This document shows, piece by piece, positions 53,968 to 64,000 of a DNA stretch of 64,000 nucleotides. Within the stretch, counting starts at the first letter, position 1. Every line of letters starts with the position of its first letter. Origin of the DNA: Glandiceps talaboti. Lineage: Eukaryota > Hemichordata > Enteropneusta > Spengelidae. Below the pieces are notes generated by a model, which made no database searches, had not been told where the DNA came from, and was given only the letters and a program-made list of their open reading frames with translations. Both the position numbers and the translations under genes were made by a program. The DNA lies in contig NC_135565.1 in the NCBI RefSeq assembly GCF_964340395.1, positions 15,619,709 to 15,683,708 of the forward strand. Reading direction: 5' to 3'.

Positions 53968-54290
53968 TGTGTGTTTCCGATAACATGGCCTCTGAAATTA
54001 GCGTAGGTAGGTCCAGATTGTATTTTATTTAATTTTATATTCTTAATTGTTTTTATTTTTGGAAAAAATTGCTTCAACCCAAAAACAAAATGTCAGTCAG
54101 AACACCCCTTTTGTGATAGTTTGATGAAATAATTGTACAGACATCGCTGAGGAAAGAAAACTGATGTACATGAAGGTCAAGAAGACAAAGAATTTCTTAT
54201 CTTTTTGTTTTTAAATGTTTTTGTTTTTTTTAAATGTTTAAGGTCGGAGGCTGAAACTATGGTCGGTAAGGTTATCGGAAACCCACAATT
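53968..54290. mobile_element. GTTTCCGATAAC-family MITE, copy 2 (best ends)
   Basis: The left end GTGTGTTTCCGATAACATGG and right end GTTATCGGAAACCCACAATT are inverted repeats enclosing about 325 bp with no ORF. The interior motifs (GTCAGAACACCCCTTTTGTG, GAAGACAAAGAATTTCTTAT, GGTCGGAGGC) are shared with copies at 25.6 kb and, inverted, at 62.3 kb. Confidence 0.75.
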
Positions 54291-56130
54291 GTTTTTATTT
54301 GACTTAATTGATTGTCTAGTCACTCAAGATAATTAATATACAGACTGGTACTTTTATTGTATATAAATAATTAACATACTAATTAATTGGCCATATTACT
54401 CAAGTACATATGGTACAATGCAAACACAAATACATGTAATAAAATTGCAAGTAAAGGGCCACACCCAAATATGTTATTGTAAGCATACAAATTATGAAAT
54501 TACTATTATTAAAGTTGCACTCACTGCAACTGGTCATTTTTTTGAATATGTTTTGTTTGATGAAATAACTCACTCATAATATCCTACACACTTAAAAGTA
54601 TTGCATCACCTGTTGGCAAATGTATTTGTGTAGCTGTACATGTATACATTATTACAATAAATCTAATAAAATTAACTTTTTGATCCCACACCCTAAAATG
54701 CTTCAAATTTCAGGTAATTTGTTGCACATCAACAAGTTTATTGATAACACCAATTAAGGTATACATGACTTGTAAATCTTATTGATGAAGCTTATAGTTT
54801 TTAAGAGTAATTTGCATAATTATTTAATTTTTTAATAAAATTTTCCCACTGTCACACAGTGTTGCAGTTATTACCTATATGGCATGACCAATAACTGTAT
54901 AAAAGCCCCCTTTAATTTTTTCAATTCTCTGGGGAGTATATTATCCCTGCAACCAACCAACCAACCAGGTGAATGGAAAGTTCTCTATCATACCAGGTCC
55001 CCTGAAGCAGAGTCACTTGTGGTTTGATTCTTAGCCAAGGACTTTGGCCATTTAGAAGCAAGCAAACAGCAACAGCAATGCTTAAACCTGCAAGCAATCT
55101 GCAAATTCCAAACCAGTTATTTTATCTAACAATTGATCATTATGCCACTCAACAGGCCGACCACAAGAGCTCAAACTTGTGTACTTTTAGATTTGATAAA
55201 GTTGTACATCCTGCATGATTGTACATTATATTATATTAGTATAAGGATAAAGGAACATAAGCAAATTTCAAAGCTGAACAAAAATCAATTTAAAACGGAT
55301 AAAAAGATCACGAAGCTTTAGATCAATCAAATCCTATCATTACATTTAATCTTTCTTTGATAGCTGACTCACTAAATCAATAGATTTTGTGGCATTACTT
55401 GTAGATTTATTAGGCAATCAATTGACTTGCCTCTATTGTGCAAAATTTGCTGAGTTTTATTTCCTTAATGGCTGCCAAAATAGTACACCCCTTTTCTCAA
55501 GTAGGGGGGGGGGGTTTAGACTGTAAGCCCTCACCAGCCTCCTCTCACCTTCTGATAGCTTCAATGTACATGTGCGGCATGTACACTTTGAAATTTTCGC
55601 TAAAGACTAACTTTTGCTTATTTCACAGGACAACAAAGACGCAAAAATAAGTAGTGACTAAAATGCCTTCTTGTACACGAACATAATGTACCAGTTTGGT
55701 ACAATTGTAATTAGTAAATATTAGTCTTTGAGAATTAGCTGAAGACTCTAAAATTGCAAAACTTTCTAGTAGCGAAAATATCTAGGTTTACGGTATTTTT
55801 CTCATCTTGATTACTGGGTGAGTATATGTGCATATCAAAAGCACTGCTGTCACCAACTTGTGCACACGTAATCTACCACATCAAACAATAACACTTCTAC
55901 TTTTCGTCTAGCTACTCAGTATACTAAAACTTTGATTGCTACTGTAGTTATATAGTTTAGACTCTCTCACCAGCCCTCGGGAGCATCGCTATTAACTGTT
56001 TTGTATGTACCAATATCTACTGAATAATTGTACTAGTCTAAGAGTATCCTTGTACTGTGGGTCCTCATCGACTACTAAGGGCTAGTCATTTGGTGACGTT
56101 ACTGCGACTCCATGTTATTGCCATGCTCAG
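54291..56130. other. AT-rich non-coding DNA
   Basis: No supportable exon. There is a CCAACCAACCAACCAAC run near 54952-54968 and a G run at 55504-55514. Otherwise nothing recognised. Confidence 0.45.
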
Positions 56131-56139
56131 GCATCACAG

Positions 56140-56282
56140 TAGTCTATCTGCTAGACCTTGGATGTTCTTCCGATAGAATACGACACGCGACCAAACATCG
56201 CTATCGAGGATGGAAGCACTCACTGCGAACTTCGTTCGCTTATAGTATCGAAAGAAAGCCCGAACATCTAGCAGCAAGACTA
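56140..56282. mobile_element. TAGTCT-ended element, short internally deleted copy
   Basis: It starts TAGTCTATCTGCTAGACC and ends CTAGCAGCAAGACTA, flanked by GCATCACAG at 56131-56139 and 56283-56291. In reverse orientation it matches both ends of the 27920-28457 element (CGGGCTTTCTTTCGAT, GCGAACGAAGTTCGC, CATCCTCGATAGCG) but lacks about 390 bp of the middle. Confidence 0.85.
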
Positions 56283-56291
56283 GCATCACAG

Positions 56292-57630
56292 TAACATGTC
56301 AACAAATGATAAGCCCTATGTGCATGTACATGTAGTCAATGAGGGCCCACTGTATAAGGATATTCAAGTATAATTATGCAGTAGATATTGGTACATGTAC
56401 ATTACAAAACAGCCCTTTTAGCAATGCCATGCTCCGGGACTATGAGAGAGTCTAGTTATAGCTACAATGACACAATATACCTCAATTGATATGGTATATG
56501 ATTTATAGAGATTTATTGAGTACTTTTCAAGAGTGCCTTATTGGCCCTAGGTATTACTAAAACACTTCAACTTAGTAACAGCTGGGGTTACCATGGGAAC
56601 ATGGAATAACATCATCTATTGGCGATTTGATTACACCAATGAAATTATGAAGTCAGGAAATTCAAATTTTAAAGGAAATTGATGTACAGAATTTGGTTAT
56701 TTTTGCATTGTGGAGCCACACCTGATGACCAAAATTTCATATATGTACATGGATGTACATTATTATGTGCACCCTAAGACCACAACAATGAGTCTATGAT
56801 TTGTTCAGAATTGTGTTATGGTGTGACGTCCTGGTCAAAGATTAGTCTTAAAGGTAGACACCCTATTGTAGGGTGTGGTTTGATAAGGTATGCTAGCGCA
56901 TACAGTCATAGGGTGTGGTTTGTTGTAATATCATATCTAATAGGGTAATGGCACATATGCTACATTCCGTAGCAACTGTTTCTGAAAGATACAGTGAGTA
57001 ACAAAAAGGTAGTTTTTAAATCTCTATCCTCTCATTCTGTTAGTAGTTCTGTGTCTGTGCCTAGAGCTCTTCGGAGAACAGGCGCATTATAAATTCGCTT
57101 TATTATTATCATTATTATGAAATAACTTCAATGTATCACATGCTGTACCCAATAATACAAACTTGTCACAAAAATGTAACCAACTATATGATTATACATG
57201 TATGTTATGACATTGAATAAATGGGGCAATTTTGAATAAAATATGGTAATTTCTTAGACCACATTATTTTTTAAAAATGTTACTTTAGACATCTATACAT
57301 ATTACTATCTATAGCTTAAGTTAAGATGTACATGTAGGTATGCCTTCAATCATAGATCTTGGCGCTCATTTCAGGGTCGGTAATGTATGCTTCACTGTTT
57401 TCTTAAATTCTTAAACCTCCAGATGTGGAAGTAATTAGACACATGTTACATGTAATACAGAACATTCAGTGCTATGCGTGTAGTCTTATTGTCCATTTAA
57501 TGCATACAACTGCCCTGAAGGCAACAAAGCATTTGAATGAAATCAATAGTCTAACTTTTCTGATTAAATTATTATTGAATTATGTTCATTTGTTACAGAA
57601 TTACATGGAGTTATAGGCATTGTGGATATT
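56292..57630. other. Non-coding DNA with retroposon-like tail
   Basis: No exon recognised. A 16-bp palindrome GTATGCTAGCGCATAC lies near 56888. The short tail described at 57050-57118 may be a retroposon 3' end. Confidence 0.4.
57050..57118 (+). mobile_element. Possible 3' end of a CR1-like LINE or SINE
   Basis: GAACAGGCGCATTATAAATT followed by CGCTTTATTATTATCATTAT resembles the conserved 3' tail (GGCGC..TATAAAT..TTATTATTATTA) of many marine-invertebrate CR1-like retroposons. No upstream coding part is present. Confidence 0.4.
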
Positions 57631-57639
57631 ATAAAATCT

Positions 57640-58720
57640 AACGCCTGATGGTGAAACATGGTTGTAGCCGAAACTGAAATTACAGCAATAAGCACACACT
57701 TTAGTTTCATACGTAGATTTGATATAATGCATGAATATTGTACACAAATATGTAATGTGCACAAGCAACTCACAAAGATTGGTGTGAAGCATTAAATGCA
57801 GTCTAGAAACTTTTGTACTTGAAGGTGGCACGGAATGTGATGTAGCCCAAACTTAAATTACAGGTATTACTTTACTTATACATAGATAGATATAATATAT
57901 TGTATGAAACATGACATTTTACGCTGTGACTTCAGAGGTTGGTAGAACGTAAATAATCAAATTTTTCATGGTGAAACTTGTGTACATGTATAGAGTAGTT
58001 GAAACTAAGATTATGTAATATTATACACTTTACTTATGAAATTGGTATGCTGTAAAAAAATATGTACTCATGAACATTAAATTTCATAATTAATTTTGTG
58101 TGTTTGCATGAGTGTGTGTTTGTGTGTGCATCTGTGTATATGTGTGTGCACATGTATCTGTGTGTATGTGCCTGTGTGTTTGTGTCTGTGTGAATGTGAA
58201 GCTAAAACTACAATGTCAAATATATTTACAATGTACTTACAAAGACTGGTATACAAATATATGTAGAGTCACTCATGAAAATTAAAATTCATAATTAATG
58301 TAGTTGAAACTAAAATGTCAAATATGTATACTTTACAATGTCCTTCAAAAGATTAAAATTCATCATTAATTTTGTGTGTATGTACAATGTATGTGTCTGT
58401 GTGTCTGTGTCTGTGTGTGTATGAATCTGTGTCTGTGTCTGTATGTCTGTGTCTGTGTCTGTGTGTCTGTGTGTGTATGAATCTGTGTCTGTGTGTATCT
58501 GTCTGTGTCTGTGCCTGTGTGTATCTGTATCTGTGCATGTAGCTAAAACTAAAATGTCAAATATGTATACTTTACAATGTACTTATTGGTATGATAAATT
58601 TTTCAAAACATATGTACATAGTGACTAATGAAGATTAAAATGAATAATTAAAATGCTTTTTGTGTGTAGTTGAAAGTAAAATTACAGATATATGTTTTTA
58701 CACACAAAATGAATTGATTG
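57640..58720. repeat. Degenerate ~120-190-bp tandem repeat with GT-rich inserts
   Basis: GTAGTTGAAACTAAAAT or a variant, then TACAATGTACTTA and a CATGAAGATTAAAATTCATA-like block, recurs near 57663, 57842, 57990, 58200, 58300, 58540 and 58667. TGTGTCTGTGTGTG microsatellite tracts interrupt it (58095-58190, 58375-58535). Confidence 0.6.
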
Positions 58721-60383
58721 ATATCATCAAAATATGTACATATGCACTCACACAAAGAAAATTAATTGAATACTGTACAAAAATATAGCAATTAGGAACT
58801 GGGGGACATTCATTATAGTCTAAGTAACCCTATTTATTCTGAATGCAGATGGAAATTTCATTTGGAAAACAAATTAGAATATAAGTAAATATTACAATAT
58901 TTCTACCCTTTTTGAAATCACATGACAAATAACTATTTGGTCTATACATATATGTAAAACTATATGTATTAAAAATGAAAATTTGCGAAAAGGAAGCAAC
59001 ATCTATACTCAAATTCACTGGCATTTACAGACAAATATGTTGAATTGGTAAGGGATTCCTGTTTCACTATACCACTATTTGTAGAAGAATGCAGGTTTTT
59101 ATAGTCATAGAGGAGTGGCGGCACAATTTACGACAAAGACCAATCTGCCAAGTATAGCTAAGGACTTTATGTCTTTACTATTAATCTCAAAACAGCACAT
59201 CTTTTTTTTTTTTTTACTGAATCTGCATATATTGATGATCACAAATCACTTCAGGATTCCACAAGCCAACTTCCAATTTAGTGGCACACCCTATAACGCT
59301 ATGGTAATCAGTACATTGTACTTGTGGTCATTCCACATCAACTTCCCAAGTAACAAATCCTACAGAAAAACATGCTATGACAATCAGTACTGTACATTTC
59401 CTGCAATGTACATGTAAATAACGTAACCATGAAGTGTAATGATAATCTATTGTCATACATTAACTTTAACTCACACAATGGATGGCCTTAACTGACATTA
59501 ACTGAAGGCTTAGATAAAAACTGTTAAATCGATATTCAGGTCAACTTGTTGATTTAAACAAAATATGATACAAGTGTGTGAATTACATGTAAGGGGAAAA
59601 TGACTTCTGGTCATAAGGACCGACAGGTAGCAAAAGCTGCTGGTCCTTGCAGAAAACTGCTGGTCCATATTCAATGCAGTTCACATTCACGACCTGTATC
59701 TACATTCATCATAAGGACTGACAAGTTGTAATTCTGAAAAACTGTTGGACCAAACGGAAATCTGTTGGTCTCAGACCAATGGTCCAGCGTTAATTTCACA
59801 CGCTGATCCTAGCTGTTGACAAACTTTATACCACACAAGTACTTGCCCTAGATTGTAACTAATACAAACATGTACATGTTAATCCAGGTTAATATTAGAA
59901 ATACAAAATGTAGGTCCAGGAGTCTACAAGGGTGAATTCTCACACATACAATGTACAATGTATATCAGCCCAAAAATCATTTTGTCGCTAAAGGAAAAGT
60001 AATTTGAACATTCTTTGAACTTGTAATAAAAACAGGTTTTAAAAAAAGAAAAAAAATTAATTTGCTAAAAAAAAGACATGTTTGATTTGATTAATGATTT
60101 GGTTTGCAGCTATAGTTATGAAGGTTAACTTCTATACATGTACATGTTAGCTGTAATTGTTCATTATTATTTTTCCCTTTGAAATTATAAAACCTTAGTT
60201 CAATGTAAGTATTCATTCAATCATCTATCCTAAGATCAATGGTCCAATAGGATTGATTCAATGGACTAAAATGTCACTGTTTAGTCCATCAAATAATTAC
60301 TATTATTTTTAAATTTATTTCAAATCAAATGTTACATCTGCAAGAATGCAAAATATGGTATGGAAATTGTATTCAAATACTTA
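58721..60383. other. AT-rich non-coding DNA
   Basis: No exon supported. At 59600-59785 a diverged direct duplication carries CATAAGGACCGACAGGT / CATAAGGACTGACAAGT and CTGCTGGTCC / CTGTTGGACC. Confidence 0.4.
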
Positions 60384-60525
60384 AACAATAATGTACGCCC
60401 TCCCTGCCCATAATGGACGAAAGCAAACTTTGAACGACATAATGGGCGAGGCGACAGCCGAGCCCATTATGGAGTGCGAAGTTTGCTTGAGTCCATTATG
60501 GACTGGGAGGGCATACATTATTGTT
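60384..60525. mobile_element. Nested palindromic element (MITE-like)
   Basis: The left arm AACAATAATGTACGCCCTCC, CTGCCCATAATGGACG and CAAACTT is inverted on the right (AAGTTTGCTTGAGTCCATTA to CATTATTGTT). The centre contains a second inverted pair, CATAATGGGC / GCCCATTATGG. A further inverted pair (TGCCAATGCCAGTGAATTTG near 60540 and CAAAATTCACTGGAATTGG near 60752) suggests the element sits inside a larger one of about 400 bp that ends near 60800. Confidence 0.65.
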
Positions 60526-62284
60526 ATTATTTTATAGTTTTGCCAATGCCAGTGAATTTGTAGCCCGAGAAACGCAAAACAACGTATAATATACACAGCG
60601 CTGAACATCGTCTGCCATGTTCGGCCCGGAAGCTGAATACTAATCCTAGCGACACACGTACGTATATAAGCTTGTATTGTTATGCTCGTTCCGGGGCCGC
60701 GATGCCCAATAACGGCATACATTATCAGTAATAATGTACAGCGATGACGTCACAAAATTCACTGGAATTGGTAATGCTATAATATAATAGACAATAATGT
60801 ATTATGTTTAAACTAAAAGTTTCTGGGTTTGATCATTCGCTTTGGTCTGTGTGGTATGAGATATGTGATGTAGAGCTGGTGTTAGTCAGGTACATGATAC
60901 TTTAAACAAGAATGTTGTGGTCAGACACTATACGAAATGTCATATCTGACTATGTCTTTCCACTGGGGTAAATCTTGAGGATGTGTAAATGCAGCGAGTA
61001 TGAGACAAAGTTCCACCTTTGACTTGATTTAACCCCAGTGATCTCTCCCCTGGGGGCTGTAGACAGTCAAAAGTGGTACTGCGTCTTGTACTACCCCTGG
61101 ACAGAGATGGTGGTTAGGTGGGGCCACAGGTACATTTGTATAGTAAAGGTTGGATAAAGGTGGGTAAATTGGATTTTTTGTGTAGTGGGATATCATTTTC
61201 TTTAAACATTTTGTTTACTCAACTCAACTCTATTACACTTCTATACATGTACCTTCAGTGGGGTACAGTATCATGTGGTAAAAACACAAAACAATAATAA
61301 CAATAAGAATGCTAACAACAATACTACATTGTAGACATGTACATGTAGGAAGTGAAAATTACTGGGAAAATGATGCTGCCTTGGTGTTTCACTCATAGGG
61401 AAACAATTTGTCTTTCACACAAAAAGAGACACATTTTAACTCTAGACTAACAATAACACAGACTTAGCACACACAGCAGGCATTGACTAGTGACGAGTAC
61501 AAAAATGGCTTCTGCTAAAAAAAAAATTATAAAATGGACTTGATGATTTTAATGGCTTCAATTGTTTTCTTTCCTGATAATCAACATTTGTAATTACAAA
61601 TATACTTGTCTGCTTTTTAATTAGAATTGACGATGCCTTGTTGTTTAACTCATTTGACATATTTTTTTGTAGACACATTCCGACAATTTCAAATGCAAAA
61701 AAAAAAGCAATTATACTAGACCAGCACCTCACCTGGGGTAATTTATTCAAACTTCTTCAAAAAGCCCACTGAGGTGAGACCTGTAGTCAAAGAATCAAGC
61801 TGTTACAGGTTTTTGCATCCATTTACTGCTGAAATTAATATTTTTAACCTTTTCAATATATTTATTAATAAATTATTAGTAAAGTTATTTTCTAATTAAA
61901 ATAAATTAATAATGTCATTTACATTAACTACTAATCAAACCTGCGGAGAAATATACTTAAATATAATTATGCCAATCAAATTGGCTACTAAACTGCCTCT
62001 GGTGTATTTCTTTGTGAATGAAACTAATTAGGAATAATTGAGGTTAACTGCACAGGGTGTGACCAGATGTTGCAGTTGATAAAATTTATAAACTACATAT
62101 AAAATAATATAATATCAATTTTAATTATTTTCCCGTTATAGTGAGTGATAGTCAATTCACAACAATAGTTGGAGGAGAGGGGGAGGGGGGGGGGAGGGGG
62201 AGGGCAATTATAATGTGATGTATCTATATTCCAATTTAGGTAATAATTATTTTAATTATTTTCTCTTCAGTCATTGTAATTATA
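60526..62284. other. Non-coding DNA
   Basis: No exon recognised. A short inverted repeat, CACTGGGGTAAATC (about 60961) with GATTTAACCCCAGTG (about 61026), and a G-rich run at 62170-62205 are the only structures noted. Confidence 0.4.
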
Positions 62285-62605
62285 TGTTCCTGATAACCCG
62301 ACAGACACTAGTTTAAGCCGCTGACCCAAAACTATTTTTTAATATTTTAAAACAAAAAGATATGACCTTCATGCAGGTCTCTGTTTTCTTTTCCTAGTGA
62401 TGTCTGTACATATTTCAACTAGCTATCACAGAAGAGGTATTCTGACCGACACTTCGTTTGATTTTGGCTCGAGCAATATTTTTCACAAATTAAAAAAAAA
62501 TTAAAAAGATAAATTAGAATAAAATAAATAAAATCTCGTCCTACCCACCATATTTTCTGAGACTATGTTATTGGAAACACAATTTTTATGCCTAAATAGT
62601 AGTCA
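62285..62605. mobile_element. GTTTCCGATAAC-family MITE, copy 3 (inverted)
   Basis: Begins CCTGATAACCCGACAGACAC and ends GTTATTGGAAACACAATT. The interior reads as the reverse of the 53968-54290 copy (AGCCGCTGACC, GATATGACCTTCATG, CACAGAAGAGGTATTCTGAC). Confidence 0.65.
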
Positions 62606-63574
62606 GCAATTCATAATATCACTACTATGAAAGACAACTACTAATATTACTATATACAAAATAAAGTAATATTTATTTTAATTTTAACTATTTTTATTTT
62701 GGATGGGGGAGGGGGGAGGGGGGATTATAACAATGTACAAAATATGTACATGTAACTGTATACCAATACAATGCAATATTCACTTTAGTGAGCAATACGG
62801 TCAGCAGTTCATAACAGCACTACAAAAAAAAATGTACTTCAAGAGAGAACTACTACAATTATAATAACGGCATGCAAATGTAATATCAATTTTAATAATT
62901 TTCTCTGTAGTTACAGTGAAACAGTCAATTCACACACAACACCATTAGTTTCAATGCTTGTCTGAGTTCTTTGTTTGGCTACCATGGCAACAGATGTATC
63001 ATCGTAACATACTGTTATTACGACTGTGTCAGCTGTAAAATATAATGCAACATTCACCTGTTGTCATGGCAACACAAAACATATGTTCCACCTCATTACC
63101 CAATTTCAATGAAAATGAGATTTTTTATGGTGAGATTATCAGAAGGATTTTGTTTAAAAATAATTAAGCTTTGCAAGAATTAGTTTGATGGTTATATTTA
63201 TTTACAGCTTGAAAATAGCAAACAACAATTATTACTTTATTTTTTGTTATATTTTAATCAGAAAAATGTCTGAATTGGACGTAATATGTGGAAATTTTTC
63301 AGCCTTAATAGAACTATTGTCTTTGTGTATTTTCCTGACATTATTACTATGACCTTCACTTTAATAAAGACATGTTGTATACATGTTATGATGTACATTC
63401 ATTTGACACTGCTGCAGAACAACACAGGTTACGTGTCGAGTGACAAACCACACCAAAATTTGGCATTCCCCTATCTCTTATTATGTGGTCACTCATAGGA
63501 AATACCATTTTTTCTTATTTTGACTCACAACAAAAAAAATTTGGCTATATATAGTTAGAGGGCACACTGATAGA
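62606..63574. other. AT-rich non-coding DNA with one X-box-like site
   Basis: Contains GCTACCATGGCAACAG near 62980 and TGTTGTCATGGCAACAC near 63060. No exon supported. Confidence 0.4.
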
Positions 63575-63577
63575 TAC

Positions 63578-63585
63578 AGACAGGC

Positions 63586-63626
<41 letters not shown>

Positions 63627-63820
63627 GGCATACATGCATGCATGCATACATGCATACATACATACATACATACATACATACATACATACATACATACATA
63701 CATACATACATACAAACACATACATACATACATACATACATACATACATACATACATACATACATACATACATACATACATACATACATACATACATACA
63801 TACATACATACATACATACA
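63578..63820. repeat. (CAGA)n-(CATA)n microsatellite
   Basis: CAGA repeats to about 63628, a CATGCATGCATGCATAC transition, then CATA to about 63820. All open frames here are repeat artefacts. Confidence 0.95.
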
Positions 63821-64000
63821 AATACATATTGTGGGGAATGTGAAATTTCCACACAAAAAAACTTATGTTTCAACAGGAAGTTACAATAACAATTAATATT
63901 GGACAGGAAACCAATAATGGGCAAATTACCACTTAACGAAATAACATACTAGTAATAGGGATGGCATATGTCGAATGACCCGGTGTGATAGACGTAGTGT

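Noticed and set aside
57564-57720. Minus-strand MKLKCVLIAVISVS as a possible signal peptide exon for the mucin gene
   Set aside because: It lies in a degenerate tandem repeat, its only matching donor (CCAT|GTAATT) is weak, and no other evidence joins it to 50988.

Overview
This is a eukaryotic (animal) genomic window. It is AT-rich, its coding sequence is split into exons with GT..AG borders, and it is full of micro- and minisatellites, inverted-repeat DNA elements and scattered palindromes. The gene families, the short foldback elements and the many GTTACCATGGCAAC-type and ACATGTACATGT motifs fit a marine invertebrate, perhaps a deuterostome such as a hemichordate or lancelet. The species cannot be fixed from the sequence.

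Two genes converge. At the left edge (+ strand, 407-543) is the last coding exon of an arylsulfatase of the ARSB/ARSI/ARSJ group. Nearly everything else up to about 51 kb is one minus-strand gene, read from 50988 down to a stop codon at 7953. I placed 17 exons by eye. All their phases agree and together they give 7,034 codons including the stop, with the 5' end missing (it lies to the right of the window or was not found). The product is a giant single-pass membrane mucin: about 6,200 Ser/Thr/Pro-rich extracellular residues, nearly all from two giant exons (37912-48336, 3,475 codons; 28867-36714, 2,616 codons), then a short membrane-proximal module, one transmembrane helix (exon 21935-22147), and about 800 cytoplasmic residues spread over 12 small exons and part of the transmembrane exon. 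The cytoplasmic tail carries a basic coiled coil, a VQLVNVQP-like motif, a Gln-rich Pro segment with GYAWIPQ, an INRLLDDAFSL motif and an acidic/amphipathic C-terminus. This architecture matches my knowledge of the KIAA1549 (UPF0606) family, but the ectodomain is several times larger than in vertebrate members.

The ectodomain consists of tandem arrays with different periods: 13, 19 and 18 residues in the first giant exon, and about 12-14, 13 and 10 residues in the second. Higher-order block duplications (450 and 540 bp) show recent unequal exchange. A furin-type RKKR/S site lies between the mucin arrays and the membrane.

Introns and flanks hold several short DNA-transposon families. There is a TIR-bounded element of about 2.1 kb with a broken SAP / YqaJ-SWIM-type ORF (4371-6467) into which hairpin MITEs inserted with 9-bp target duplications. 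There are two copies of a TAGTCT-ended element with 9-bp duplications (27920-28457, 56140-56282), a TTAA-flanked piggyBac-like MITE (15569-15772), a three-copy GTTTCCGATAAC family, and foldback elements at 24243-24870 and 60384-60525. Minisatellites fill much of several introns. One of them (about 11735-12080) is an array of copies of an exon's own splice donor. The right 13 kb (51-64 kb) shows no supportable exon, only microsatellites, MITEs and AT-rich sequence.
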